Shown here one piece after another: positions 35,951 to 45,114 of a stretch of 64,000 nucleotides of DNA; position 1 is the first letter of the stretch; every line of letters begins with the position of its first letter. A model generated the notes under the pieces. It ran no database searches. It saw only the letters and a program-made list of their open reading frames with translations, and was not told where the DNA came from. A program made the translations under genes and the position numbers. Source of the stretch: Rhizobium metallidurans (GTDB lineage Bacteria; Pseudomonadota; Alphaproteobacteria; Rhizobiales; Rhizobiaceae); the NCBI RefSeq assembly GCF_014196505.1, contig NZ_JACIDW010000016.1, positions 1 to 64,000 on the forward strand. Reading direction: 5' to 3'.

Positions 35951-38185
35951 ATGACCATTTCCAATACCCGCCCGATCACTCCAGAACTGATCGCCGCCCA
36001 CGGCCTGAAGCCGGACGAATACCAGCGGATTCTGGATCTGATCGGCAGGGAGCCGACCTTTACCGAGCTCGGCATCTTCTCGGCCATGTGGAACGAGCAC
36101 TGCTCCTACAAATCCTCCAAGAAATGGCTCCGCACGCTCCCCACCAAGGGTCCGCGCGTCATCCAGGGCCCGGGCGAAAACGCCGGTGTCGTCGATATCG
36201 ATGACGGCGACGTCGTCGTCTTCAAGATGGAGAGCCACAACCACCCGTCCTACATCGAGCCCTACCAGGGTGCGGCCACGGGCGTCGGCGGCATTCTGCG
36301 CGACGTCTTCACCATGGGTGCGCGCCCGATCGCCGCCATGAACGCGCTGCGTTTCGGCTCGCCCGATCACCCCAAGACGAAGCATCTCGTCTCCGGCGTC
36401 GTCTCCGGCGTCGGCGGCTACGGCAATTCCTTCGGCGTTCCGACGGTTGGCGGCGAAGTCGAGTTCGACGCGCGCTATAACGGCAACATCCTGGTCAACG
36501 CATTCGCGGCCGGCCTTGCCAAGTCCGACGGCATCTTCCTCTCAGAAGCCAAGGGCGTCGGCCTGCCCGTCGTCTATCTCGGCGCAAAGACCGGCCGCGA
36601 CGGTGTCGGCGGCGCGACCATGGCATCGGCGGAATTCGACGAATCGATCGAAGAGAAGCGCCCGACCGTTCAGGTCGGCGACCCCTTCACCGAAAAGTGC
36701 CTGCTCGAAGCCTGCCTCGAACTGATGCAGACCGGCGCCGTCATCGCCATCCAGGACATGGGTGCGGCGGGTCTCACCTGTTCGGCCGTCGAAATGGGCG
36801 CCAAGGGCGACCTCGGCATCCTGCTCGACCTCGACACCGTCCCGGTGCGCGAGGACCAGATGACCGCCTACGAAATGATGCTGTCGGAAAGCCAGGAGCG
36901 TATGCTCATGGTTCTCGAGCCCGCCAAGGAAGAAGTCGCCAAGGCGATCTTCGTCAAGTGGGGCCTCGATTTCGCGATCGTCGGCAAGACCACGGACGAC
37001 CTGCGTTTCCGCGTCATGCACCAGGGCGTTGAAGTCGCCGACCTGCCGATCAAGGATCTCGGCGATCAGGCACCGGAATATGACCGCCCCTGGCGCGAAG
37101 CCGACAAGCGCGCGCCCATGCCCGCCAATCTGGTCGCGGCGCCCGAGGATTACGGCCAGACACTGCTCAAACTCGTCGGCTCGCCGAACGAATCCAGCCG
37201 CCGCTGGGTCTACGAACAGTACGACACGCTGATCCAGGGCAACTCGCTGCAACTGCCGGGCGGCGATGCCGGCGTCGTGCGCGTCGACACGCATCCGACC
37301 AAGGCGCTCGCCTTCTCGTCCGACGTGACGCCGCGCTATGTCGAGGCCGATCCGTTCGAAGGCGGCAAGCAGGCCGTGGCCGAATGCTGGCGCAACATCA
37401 CCGCGACCGGCGCCGAGCCGCTGGCGGCGACCGACAACCTCAACTTCGGTAACCCGGAAAAGCCCGAGATCATGGGCCAGCTGGTGCAGGCCGTGAAGGG
37501 CATTGGCGAAGCCTGCCGCGCGCTCGACTTCCCGATCGTTTCGGGCAACGTCTCTCTCTACAACGAGACCAACGGCGTCGCGATCCTTCCGACCCCAACC
37601 ATCGCCGGCGTCGGCCTTCTCGGCGACTGGAAGAAGATGGCGCGCATCGGCGGTGCATCCGATGGTGACAAGGTCATCATGATCGGCACCGACGGCAGCC
37701 ACCTCGGCTCATCGATCTACCTGCGCGACATCCTCGGCAGCACCGACGGCCCGCCGCCGGAAGTCGATCTCTTCGCCGAACGCCGCAACGGCAACTTCGT
37801 GCGCTCCGTCATCCGCAACGGCCAGGCAACCGCCTGCCACGACCTCTCCTCGGGCGGCCTTGCGCTCGCCCTGGCGGAAATGGCGATGTCCTCGGGCAAG
37901 GGCCTGAAGATCAGCCTCAGCGAAGGCCGCGGCGAAACCCACGGGCTTCTCTTCGGCGAGGACCAGGCACGCTACGTGCTCACCGTCCCTGCCGATGTCG
38001 CCGACTTCGTCTGCGCCAACGCGGAAGGCGCGGGCGTTCCGTTCCGCCGCCTCGGCACGGTCGCGGGTGACGCGCTTGTCATCGACGATCTGCTGTCGCT
38101 GCCAATTCAGCAATTGCGCCACGCCCATGAATCGTGGTTCCCTGAGTTCATGGATGGCAGCGGCACGCTCGCTGCCGCGGAATGA
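35951..38185 (+). CDS. purL: FGAM synthase large subunit PurL
   Basis: A 744-residue PurL of the small three-part type, which depends on PurS and PurQ rather than having a fused glutaminase. It shows FSAMWNEHCSYKSS, the catalytic-region VFKMESHNHPSYIEPYQGAA, GVGGILRDVFTMGARP, NSFGVPTVGGEV and QDMGAAGLTCS. Start ATG 35951. Followed at 20 bp by bolA and then grxD, an order conserved across alphaproteobacteria. Confidence 0.97.
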   Translation: MTISNTRPITPELIAAHGLKPDEYQRILDLIGREPTFTELGIFSAMWNEHCSYKSSKKWLRTLPTKGPRVIQGPGENAGVVDIDDGDVVVFKMESHNHPSYIEPYQGAATGVGGILRDVFTMGARPIAAMNALRFGSPDHPKTKHLVSGVVSGVGGYGNSFGVPTVGGEVEFDARYNGNILVNAFAAGLAKSDGIFLSEAKGVGLPVVYLGAKTGRDGVGGATMASAEFDESIEEKRPTVQVGDPFTEKCLLEACLELMQTGAVIAIQDMGAAGLTCSAVEMGAKGDLGILLDLDTVPVREDQMTAYEMMLSESQERMLMVLEPAKEEVAKAIFVKWGLDFAIVGKTTDDLRFRVMHQGVEVADLPIKDLGDQAPEYDRPWREADKRAPMPANLVAAPEDYGQTLLKLVGSPNESSRRWVYEQYDTLIQGNSLQLPGGDAGVVRVDTHPTKALAFSSDVTPRYVEADPFEGGKQAVAECWRNITATGAEPLAATDNLNFGNPEKPEIMGQLVQAVKGIGEACRALDFPIVSGNVSLYNETNGVAILPTPTIAGVGLLGDWKKMARIGGASDGDKVIMIGTDGSHLGSSIYLRDILGSTDGPPPEVDLFAERRNGNFVRSVIRNGQATACHDLSSGGLALALAEMAMSSGKGLKISLSEGRGETHGLLFGEDQARYVLTVPADVADFVCANAEGAGVPFRRLGTVAGDALVIDDLLSLPIQQLRHAHESWFPEFMDGSGTLAAAE

Positions 38186-38205
38186 TGCGCAAGGAGTAAT
38201 CGACC

Positions 38206-38439
38206 ATGGCCATGAAACCCGGTGACATCGAAGACATGATCAAGGCCGGCATTCCCGGCGCCAAGGTGGTCATCCGTGATCTGGCCGGCGACGGCGATCA
38301 CTACGCCGCCGAAGTCGTAGCCGAGGCCTTCCGCGGCAAGAGCCGCGTGCAGCAGCACAAGATGGTCTACGACGCGCTGAAGGGCAACATGGGCGGCGTT
38401 CTGCACGCACTGGCGCTGCAGACCTCGGCGCCTGAATAA
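38206..38439 (+). CDS. BolA-family protein
   Basis: A 77-residue BolA/YrbA-type protein: DIEDMIKAGIPGAKVVIRD, the helix-turn FRGKSRVQQHKMVYDAL and the end GGVLHALALQT. The conserved histidine in QQHKMVY is a ligand for the Fe-S cluster shared with monothiol glutaredoxin. It lies between purL and the CGFS glutaredoxin gene, as in other alphaproteobacteria, supporting a BolA-Grx complex in iron sensing or cluster trafficking. Confidence 0.92.
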   Translation: MAMKPGDIEDMIKAGIPGAKVVIRDLAGDGDHYAAEVVAEAFRGKSRVQQHKMVYDALKGNMGGVLHALALQTSAPE

Positions 38440-38465
38440 GTACGGCGGTCAAGGCCTGTTGAAAG

Positions 38466-38490
38466 ATGCCCGGTTCCGCCGGGCATTTTT
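38466..38490 (+). terminator. Rho-independent terminator after bolA
   Basis: ATGCCCGG-ttccg-CCGGGCAT followed by TTTT: perfect 8-bp stem, five-base loop, 26 bp after the bolA stop. It separates purL-bolA from grxD. Confidence 0.85.
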
Positions 38491-38717
38491 GATTCCCGCT
38501 CGCCAGCCAGGCGCGGAAGGCTTGATCGACACCGGACAAGACGCGCAGCCGTTGCCGAACCTCAATCCGTAACGGATCGGCAACAGCCAGAACATCAGAC
38601 CGATAGGGCCCTTCTTTTTTTGTTCGCACCCGCTGGAATTCCGATCGTCACATGCTATCTAAGCTGAACGATTGAAACGGCGGGCCTTTAACTCGCCTGT
38701 TGAAAGGATTAGGTCCC
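38491..38717. other. Intergenic region upstream of the glutaredoxin gene
   Basis: 227 bp between the bolA terminator and grxD. It contains a TTTTTTTG tract near 38614 and presumably the glutaredoxin promoter, but I could not assign convincing -35 and -10 boxes. No gene or RNA structure is evident. Confidence 0.5.
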
Positions 38718-39053
38718 ATGAGCGGCATCAACGAATTCATCGACAACGAAATCAAGACCAACGACGTCGTCCTTTTCATGAAGGGCTCGCCGCAGTTTCC
38801 CCAGTGTGGTTTCTCCGGCCAGGTCGTGCAGATTCTCGATTACATCGGCGTCGACTACAAGAGCGTCGACGTGCTCGCCGATTCGGAAATCCGCCAGGGC
38901 ATCAAGGATTACTCCAACTGGCCGACCATTCCCCAGCTTTACGTCAAGGGTGAATTCATCGGCGGCTGCGACATCGTCAAGGAAATGTTCCAGGCTGGCG
39001 AATTGCAGCAGCACTTTCAGGACAACGGCGTAACCGTTCGCGGCGCCGCTTGA
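38718..39053 (+). CDS. grxD: Monothiol CGFS glutaredoxin (Grx4/GrxD type)
   Basis: A 111-residue monothiol glutaredoxin with the CGFS active site in FPQCGFSGQVVQ, the MKGSP lead-in, the WPTIPQLYVKGEFIGGCDI glutathione-binding segment and the usual length. Such proteins bind a [2Fe-2S] cluster as dimers or with BolA and pass clusters to acceptors. Start ATG 38718 has AAAGGATTAGG upstream. Functionally linked to the adjacent bolA and to the suf operon. Confidence 0.96.
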   Translation: MSGINEFIDNEIKTNDVVLFMKGSPQFPQCGFSGQVVQILDYIGVDYKSVDVLADSEIRQGIKDYSNWPTIPQLYVKGEFIGGCDIVKEMFQAGELQQHFQDNGVTVRGAA

Positions 39054-39107
39054 CCTGACCGGTCACCGGACGTCAGCCCGGTTTCCATTTCTGTATTTTG
39101 AGTCCGA

Positions 39108-39128
39108 GGCGCTGTGCTGAACAGCGCC
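39108..39128 (+). terminator. Hairpin downstream of grxD
   Basis: GGCGCTGT-gctga-ACAGCGCC, a perfect 8-bp stem, 55 bp after the stop. A short T tract (GTTTTTG at about 39136) follows only after 8 bases, so it may be a weak or rho-assisted terminator. Confidence 0.5.
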
Positions 39129-39153
39129 TTGGCCTGTTTTTGGGAATTACATT

Positions 39154-40401
39154 GTGACAGATTCATCACAAGCCGCGCATGTGGGCCGCATCCCCATGCG
39201 CAAGGGTGAGTTCATCGCGCTTGCGGCCTTCCTGATGGCGATCAACTCGCTGGCGATCGACATCATGCTGCCGGCGCTGCAGCAGATCGGCGCCAGCCTC
39301 AACGTCGAGAACGAAAACAACCGCCAGTTCGTCGTCTCGAGCTACCTTCTCGGCTTCGGCGTCGCCCAGCTTGTCTACGGTCCCTTGTCGGATCGTTTCG
39401 GTCGCCGGCTGCCGCTGCTCGCCGGCATCGGCATCTATATCTGCTCCTCGCTCGGCAGCGCGCTGGTCCCGACCTTCGAAGGCCTGCTCATCCTGCGCTT
39501 CATCCAGGGCCTCGGCTCCGCCGCCACCCGCGTCATCACCATCTCCATCGTTCGCGATATCTACGGCGGCAGGCAGATGGCCGAGGTCATGTCGCTGATC
39601 ATGATGGTCTTCATGATCGTTCCCGTCATCGCGCCGGGAAGCGGCCAGATCATCATGCTGTTCGGCAGCTGGCACCTGATCTTCCTGTTCATCGCCGTCA
39701 TGGCGGCCATCATCGCCGCATGGGCCTACATCCGCCTGCCCGAAACGCTGCGTCCGGAAAACGTTCGCCCCTTCACCGTGAAATCGGTGCTCGGCGGCTT
39801 CAAGCTGGTTCTCACCAATCGCGTCGCGCTTTGCTACACGATCGCCAGCACCTTCATCTTCGGCTCGCTGTTCGGTTTCATCAACTCGGCGCAGCAGATC
39901 TATGTCGGTATCTACGGCCTCGGCGTCTACTTCCCCCTCGCCTTCGCCGGCGTCGCGGTCTTCATGTCGATGTCGTCGTTCCTCAATTCGCGCCTTGTCG
40001 GCAAGTTCGGCATGCGCCGCCTGTCGCATGGCGCCTTGCTCGGCTTCATCACCATCAACACCATCTGGCTGCTGGCCCTGGTGTTCGGGCCGCATCCCAT
40101 GCCATTCTTCCTGTTCATCGGTTTCTTCGGTCTGGCGATGTTCCAGTTCGGCTGGATCGGCTCGAACTTCAACTCGCTGGCGATGGAGCCGCTCGGCCAC
40201 GTCGCCGGCACCGCCTCGTCGGTCCTCGGCTTCATGAGCACCGTCGGCGGCGCACTGATCGGCGCCGGCATCGGCCAGGCTTTCAACGGCACGGCGCTTC
40301 CCATGGTCGCCGGCTATTTCACGGTCTCGATCATCGGCCTCGTCTTCGTGCTGATCGCCGAGAAAGGCCAGCTGTTCCAGCCGCATAATCCGGCGGCCTG
40401 A
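39154..40401 (+). CDS. MFS drug exporter, Bcr/CflA type (first of tandem pair)
   Basis: A 415-residue, 12-span major facilitator. The Bcr/CflA signature is present: DIMLPALQQIG in helix 1, then YGPLSDRFGRRLPLLAG (MFS motif A) and RFIQGLGSAATRV with the conserved arginine. This group exports drugs such as bicyclomycin or chloramphenicol, or sulfonamides, with proton exchange. Start is GTG at 39154; an in-frame ATG at 39196 is an alternative. The next gene is a paralogue 43 bp away. Confidence 0.9.
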   Translation: MTDSSQAAHVGRIPMRKGEFIALAAFLMAINSLAIDIMLPALQQIGASLNVENENNRQFVVSSYLLGFGVAQLVYGPLSDRFGRRLPLLAGIGIYICSSLGSALVPTFEGLLILRFIQGLGSAATRVITISIVRDIYGGRQMAEVMSLIMMVFMIVPVIAPGSGQIIMLFGSWHLIFLFIAVMAAIIAAWAYIRLPETLRPENVRPFTVKSVLGGFKLVLTNRVALCYTIASTFIFGSLFGFINSAQQIYVGIYGLGVYFPLAFAGVAVFMSMSSFLNSRLVGKFGMRRLSHGALLGFITINTIWLLALVFGPHPMPFFLFIGFFGLAMFQFGWIGSNFNSLAMEPLGHVAGTASSVLGFMSTVGGALIGAGIGQAFNGTALPMVAGYFTVSIIGLVFVLIAEKGQLFQPHNPAA

Positions 40402-40444
40402 AACATTCGCCGGTCGAGACAATTTCATATTTCAGGACAATTCC

Positions 40445-41725
40445 ATGACGCCGCCCCATAAGCCGCATACCGAAAACCAGGGCTCCAGCCGCATCGGCAT
40501 GGGCTTCCTAGAATTCGTCATCACCATCGCCATCATGACCGCCAGCGTCGCCATGGCGATCGACAGCATGTTGCCCGCTTTGCCCGCCATGGGCCGAGCG
40601 CTCAACGTGGTGAACGCCAACGACGCGCAGCTCGTCATCGGCGTCTTCTTCCTCGGCTTCGGCGTATCGCAGATCATCTTCGGCAGCCTGTCCGACACGT
40701 TCGGCCGCCGCAACATCCTGCTCGGCGGCCTCGCCGTCTATGTGCTGGCCATGTTCGGCGCGGCGGCGACCGGCAGCTTCGAGATGCTGCTCGTCATGCG
40801 CTTCATCCAGGGCCTCGGCGGCGCGGCCGTCCGGATCACCACCATGGCCGTCGTCCGCGACTGCTTCGGTGGCCGTGAGATGGCGCGTGTCATGTCCTAT
40901 GTCATGATCGTCTTCATGATCGTGCCGATCGTCGCTCCCTCGGTCGGCCAGCTGATCATCACCTACGCCAACTGGCACTGGATCTTCATCCTGCTCGGCA
41001 TCGTCGGCGCCATCCTGTTCGTCTGGGCATCCCTGCGCCTGAAGGAATCGCTGCCGCGCGAAGAGCGCATCCCGCTCTCCTTCGGCAATGTGGTCGACGG
41101 CTTCAAGACGGTGCTTACCAACAGGATCACCTGCGGCTACATGATCGGCCTGACCATGTTCACCGCCGTCATCAGCGCCTATGTCATCTCGGTTCAGCAG
41201 GTATTCGGCGAGGTCTACGGACTTGGCGACTGGCTGCCGATCGCCTTTGCCGCCACCGCGGGCGGTATCGCGGTCGCCAACTTCGCCAACGGCTTCTTCG
41301 TGCGCAAGTTCGGCATGCGCCGCATCTCGCATGTCGCGATGATCCTCTTCACCATCATCTCGGCGATCGGCTTCGTGAAGGCGCTCGGCGGCACGCCAAG
41401 CTTCACGCTGGCCTATGCGCTTTTCACGATCCTGCTGATGATGTTCGCGGTGATCGCCACCAACTTCACGGCGATCAGCCTGGAGCCGATGGGCAATCTC
41501 GCCGGCACCGCGACCTCGATCACCGGCTTCGTCTCGACCACCTTCGGCGCCATCCTCGGCGGCGCGGTCGGCCAGCTGTTCAACGGCACGGTGCAGCCGC
41601 TCTTCGGCGGCTTCGCGCTGTTCGGCCTGATCAGCATCGTGGCCACGCTCTGGGCCGAGGGCGGCAAGCTCTTCACCCACCCGGGCGACGATCCGCAGCT
41701 CGATCCGGGCGCGGGGCATTTCTAA
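40445..41725 (+). CDS. MFS drug exporter, Bcr/CflA type (second of tandem pair)
   Basis: A 426-residue 12-span transporter closely related to its upstream neighbour. The same motif positions read AIDSMLPALPAMGRAL, FGSLSDTFGRRNILLGG and RFIQGLGGAAVRI, and the shared C-terminal half includes LAGTATSITGFVSTTFG against VAGTASSVLGFMSTVGG. The pair probably arose by duplication and diverged. The two products might have different substrates or work as a heteromer; neither is shown by sequence. Start ATG 40445. Confidence 0.92.
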   Translation: MTPPHKPHTENQGSSRIGMGFLEFVITIAIMTASVAMAIDSMLPALPAMGRALNVVNANDAQLVIGVFFLGFGVSQIIFGSLSDTFGRRNILLGGLAVYVLAMFGAAATGSFEMLLVMRFIQGLGGAAVRITTMAVVRDCFGGREMARVMSYVMIVFMIVPIVAPSVGQLIITYANWHWIFILLGIVGAILFVWASLRLKESLPREERIPLSFGNVVDGFKTVLTNRITCGYMIGLTMFTAVISAYVISVQQVFGEVYGLGDWLPIAFAATAGGIAVANFANGFFVRKFGMRRISHVAMILFTIISAIGFVKALGGTPSFTLAYALFTILLMMFAVIATNFTAISLEPMGNLAGTATSITGFVSTTFGAILGGAVGQLFNGTVQPLFGGFALFGLISIVATLWAEGGKLFTHPGDDPQLDPGAGHF

Positions 41726-41828
41726 GTAGTTCGCGATAACCGGCGCGTGACATGCGCGCCGGCTGCACTCTTAATCGGGCCTCCAGGAACTGCCGATCCG
41801 GCGTCCGGAAGGATCAGCGTACATCTTT

Positions 41829-42161
41829 TCATCCCATCCGCCAGAGCTTAACGAAAGTCGTCGCCTGCTCTTCGAGTTCATGAGCTGGCGGAAGCGGCAG
41901 CGGCAGATCGGCGTCGCCTAGCGCGACTAGCAGCGAAGCATAGTCCCGCAGCCCAAGGCGGCGAACCGCCTCCCTTCGCGACAGCAGGCCCTTGGAATAA
42001 GCTAGAAGTGCGTCATGGTCGGTCGGCGCCCGCCTCGGCTCGACGATCGCTTCGAGATGTTCGCGGACGATGGCAGTGACAGTCGTCCGTTTTTCGGCCG
42101 CGTAGGTTTCCACGCGTGCCAGCAGTTCCTCAGGGAGATTGATCGTCGTGTGCTTGAGCAT
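41829..42161 (-). CDS. Orphan antitoxin-like protein: RHH domain plus UPF0175-like tail
   Basis: A 110-residue protein. Residues 1-45 (LKHTTINLPEELLARVETYA, TTVTAIVREHLEAI) are a ribbon-helix-helix DNA-binding domain. The rest (SRREAVRRLGLRDYASLLVALGDADLPLPLP) resembles the UPF0175 antitoxin family. The ATG at 42161 has GGAGG five bases before it, clearly better than an ATG six codons upstream. No toxin gene lies on either side, so it is an orphan, or its partner lies elsewhere. Confidence 0.75.
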   Translation of the reverse strand: MLKHTTINLPEELLARVETYAAEKRTTVTAIVREHLEAIVEPRRAPTDHDALLAYSKGLLSRREAVRRLGLRDYASLLVALGDADLPLPLPPAHELEEQATTFVKLWRMG

Positions 42162-42240
42162 GCCCACCTCCGCCAACATTTATAGGAGCAACGAAGGTGG
42201 GATTGCAATGACCGGAGCGGAAACGTCGAGACGCGCCGCC

Positions 42241-43065
42241 TTACACCGTAAACACCTCGCGCCGCAGCAGCTCCCAGCTTTCCTTGTCCGGCGCGATCAG
42301 CAGACCGCCGTCGACATGCTCCGGCAGATAGGCCGAACCGTCGAAACGCGCGGCATAGCCGCCGGCCTCGACGCAGGCGAGCGTGCCGCCGAGATGGTCC
42401 CAGGGCATCAGCTTGTTATACATGAGGTAATGCACATGGCCGCCCGCGAATGCCCGGTGTTCGTGCGCGGCGCAACGGTAGTTGCAGATGAAGCGGACCT
42501 TGGCGAGGTTGGCGAGCACTTCGGCACGCTTGCCCTGCGGCAAAAAGCCGGTCGAGGCCATGCCGACCATCTGCTCGAGCGCGACGGGCGCGGCCGTGCG
42601 AAGCCGCTGCGTATCGCCGTCGGGGCGCTTCAGCCATGTGCCGGCGCCCTTTTCGGCGATCACCCAGTCGTCGCCCATCGGGTCGTAGATGATGCCGGCG
42701 ATGCATTCGCCATTCGCGACCACCGAGGCCATGACGCCGAAGGCGGGGATGCCGGATGCGAAGTTGAAGGTGCCATCGACGGGATCGACGATGATCGACA
42801 AGGACGCATCCTTCAGTTTCCCAAGCAGCGCCGGATCGGCCGCGACCGACTCCTCGCCGATGAACAGCGCCTCCGGCCACAGCGTGGCGACCTCGGCCTT
42901 GATCATGCGCTCGGCTTCGAGATCGGCTTCCGTCACAAGATCGGTCGCCTCGGTCTTGGCGCGCACGTCGTCGCTGCCGAGCCGGCGGAAGCGCGGCAAT
43001 ATCTCCGCCTTCGCCGCCCGCCGCAAGAGATCGGCAAGCGTCGTTACATCTATCTTGGAAGCCAT
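42241..43065 (-). CDS. Inositol monophosphatase-family phosphatase
   Basis: A 274-residue metal-dependent phosphatase. The metal site motifs are ATDLVTEADLEAE, FIGEES, the DPVDGTFNF signature and the C-terminal PWDHLGGTLACVEAGG. Substrates in this family include inositol phosphates, 3'-phosphoadenosine compounds and histidinol phosphate; sequence alone does not separate these. Start ATG 43065 has AGGAAGG upstream. It is 97 bp after ttcA in the same direction. Confidence 0.9.
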   Translation of the reverse strand: MASKIDVTTLADLLRRAAKAEILPRFRRLGSDDVRAKTEATDLVTEADLEAERMIKAEVATLWPEALFIGEESVAADPALLGKLKDASLSIIVDPVDGTFNFASGIPAFGVMASVVANGECIAGIIYDPMGDDWVIAEKGAGTWLKRPDGDTQRLRTAAPVALEQMVGMASTGFLPQGKRAEVLANLAKVRFICNYRCAAHEHRAFAGGHVHYLMYNKLMPWDHLGGTLACVEAGGYAARFDGSAYLPEHVDGGLLIAPDKESWELLRREVFTV

Positions 43066-43162
43066 GGTTCATCCTTCCTGGCGCTGTGACATGCCGAAAG
43101 ACTATGCCGCGATTTTGCGACAGCGACATGTGTCAAACAAGAACTTAAGCGCGCGCGGAAGT

Positions 43163-44044
43163 TCACTTTTCCGGCGCGGCTTCGCCCGCCATCAGGCCGG
43201 CGAAGTCGAAAAGCTTGGGGTCGAGCAGGTGCGACGGGTTCACGTGCGAGAGCGCGCGCAGCATCGTATCCTTGCGGCCCGGCATGCGGCGCTCGATATC
43301 GGCGAGCATTTCCTTCATGGCGTTGCGCTGCAGCCCGTCCTGCGAGCCGCAGAGGTCGCAGGGGATGATCGGAAACTGCATGGCGGCGGCGAATTTCGCC
43401 ATGTCGTCCTCGGCGCAATAGGCCAGCGGCCGCAGCACCATCAGGTCGCCCTCGTCGTTGAGGAGCTTCGCCGGCATCGCGGCCAGGCGGCCGCCGTGGA
43501 AGAAGTTCATGAAGAAGGTTTCGAGAATATCCTCGCGGTGGTGGCCGAGCACCAGCGCGTCGCAGCCCTCCTCGCGGGCGATCCGGTAGAGATTGCCGCG
43601 GCGCAGGCGCGAACAGAGCGAGCAGTAGGTGCCGCCGGCCGGGACCTTCTCCTTCACGATCGAATAGGTGTCGCGATATTCGATCCGGTGCCTGACGCCG
43701 ATCTTCGCCAGATACTCCGGCAGGATATGCTTCGGGAAGTTCGGCTGCCCCTGGTCGAGATTGCAGGCGACGAGCTCGACCGGCAGCAGGCCGCGCCATT
43801 GCAGATCAAGCAGCAGGGCCAGCAGGCCGTAGGAATCCTTGCCGCCGGAAATCCCGATCAGCCAGCGCTTCTGGCCCTTCAGCATGCCGAAATCGTCGAA
43901 GGCCTGGCGCACCTGGCGCAGCAGCCGCTTGCGCAGCTTGTTGAACGACACGGAGCTTGGCGCATCGGCAAACAGCGCATGCGCGATCGCGCCCTCGGTC
44001 TCGGGCGTTTCCAGCTCATCCGCGATATTGGCTGCGATATTCAT
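43163..44044 (-). CDS. ttcA: tRNA 2-thiocytidine(32) synthetase TtcA
   Basis: A 293-residue PP-loop ATPase that makes s2C at position 32 of some tRNAs, using a [4Fe-4S] cluster. It shows the PP-loop SGGKDSYGLL, the CxxC motifs GTYCSLCSR and IPCDLCGSQ, LGHHREDILETFF and the late end SHVNPSHLLDP. It depends on the iron-sulfur supply that the suf operon provides. Start ATG 44044. Confidence 0.95.
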   Translation of the reverse strand: MNIAANIADELETPETEGAIAHALFADAPSSVSFNKLRKRLLRQVRQAFDDFGMLKGQKRWLIGISGGKDSYGLLALLLDLQWRGLLPVELVACNLDQGQPNFPKHILPEYLAKIGVRHRIEYRDTYSIVKEKVPAGGTYCSLCSRLRRGNLYRIAREEGCDALVLGHHREDILETFFMNFFHGGRLAAMPAKLLNDEGDLMVLRPLAYCAEDDMAKFAAAMQFPIIPCDLCGSQDGLQRNAMKEMLADIERRMPGRKDTMLRALSHVNPSHLLDPKLFDFAGLMAGEAAPEK

Positions 44045-44114
44045 TGTCTCATCCGTTCAGGCCCCAGGTCGAAACCAAATCCCGTCTAGCAGAAAGCCGC
44101 GCCTTAACACAGCA

Positions 44115-45044
44115 TCAATCGCCGAAAACCGACCATCCCGTGCGGCCCGCCAGCATTTCCAGCGCCACCGCGCCGAGCTGCGAATTGCCGACCCTGTTCA
44201 GCCCCGGCGACCACACCGCGATCGAGGCGATACCGGGCGCCACCGCGAAGATGCCGCCGCCGACGCCGCTCTTGCCGGGAAGGCCGACGTGATAGGCGAA
44301 ATCGCCGGAACCGTCGTAGTGGCCACAGGTCAGCATCAGCGCGTTGATACGCCGCGCCCGCTTCGGCGAGACGACCGAATGGCCGGTCATGGGGTTTGCG
44401 CCGCGAGCGGCAAGAAACAGCCCGGCGCGGGCCAGCTGCTCGCAGCTCATCGACAGCGCGCACTGATGGAAATAAACGCCGAGCACATGCTCGACCGGAT
44501 GATCGATATTCTTGTAGGCGCGCATGAAATTGGCCAGCGCGAAATTGCGGTAGCCCGTCTGCGTCTCCGACCTGGCGACCTTGTCGTCGATCGTCACCGT
44601 CTCGTCATCGGCCAGATAGCGCACGAAGCGCAGGACTTCGCCGATCGCCTCGCGCGGCTCGTGGCCGGCGAGCACCACGTCGGCAACAGCGATGGCGCCA
44701 GCGTTGATGAAGGGATTGCGGGGGATGCCGGCTTCCTGCTCGAGCTGGACGATCGAGTTGAAGGCATTGCCCGACGGCTCGCGCCCGACCCGCTTCCATA
44801 GCCCCTCGCCGACCTTGCCGAGCGCCAGCGTCAGCATGAAGACCTTGGAGATACTCTGGATCGAAAACGGCACGGCCGCATCGCCGACGCTATAGACCTT
44901 GCCATCGACAGTCACGACCGAGAGCCCGAACTGGGCGGGATCGATCTTGGCGAGCTCGGGAATATAGTCCGCCACCTTGCCCTCGCCGATGCGCGGCTGG
45001 AGCTCGGTATGGATACTGTCGAGGACTGCCTGCAAATCCGTCAT
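44115..45044 (-). CDS. glsA: Glutaminase A
   Basis: A 309-residue serine-dependent glutaminase of the GlsA type, hydrolysing glutamine to glutamate. The active-site S-x-x-K is in FSIQSISKVFML; further marks are GNAFNSI, NPFINAGAIA, the NFALANFM segment and CGHYDGSGDFAYHVGLPGKSGVGGGI. In E. coli and rhizobia related enzymes can support acid resistance or nitrogen use. ATG at 45044 has AGAGGGG upstream. Confidence 0.95.
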   Translation of the reverse strand: MTDLQAVLDSIHTELQPRIGEGKVADYIPELAKIDPAQFGLSVVTVDGKVYSVGDAAVPFSIQSISKVFMLTLALGKVGEGLWKRVGREPSGNAFNSIVQLEQEAGIPRNPFINAGAIAVADVVLAGHEPREAIGEVLRFVRYLADDETVTIDDKVARSETQTGYRNFALANFMRAYKNIDHPVEHVLGVYFHQCALSMSCEQLARAGLFLAARGANPMTGHSVVSPKRARRINALMLTCGHYDGSGDFAYHVGLPGKSGVGGGIFAVAPGIASIAVWSPGLNRVGNSQLGAVALEMLAGRTGWSVFGD

Positions 45045-45063
45045 CACGACCCCTCTGAAGATA

Positions 45064-45090
45064 ACAAAAAAGCCGCCCCGAGAGGCGGCT
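45064..45090 (-). terminator. Rho-independent terminator of rpsD
   Basis: On the minus strand, AGCCGCC (complement at 45084-45090) pairs with GGCGGCT (45071-45077) and is followed by TTTTT (45065-45070). It lies about 25 bp after the rpsD stop and separates rpsD from glsA. Confidence 0.85.
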
Positions 45091-45114
45091 TTTCCGTATG
45101 CGAAAACGTCGCGA

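Noticed and set aside
39166..40428. Long minus-strand frames opposite both MFS exporters (also 40508-41719)
   Set aside because: Complement of hydrophobic codons gives D/E/R/H-rich text; typical artefact opposite membrane-protein genes.
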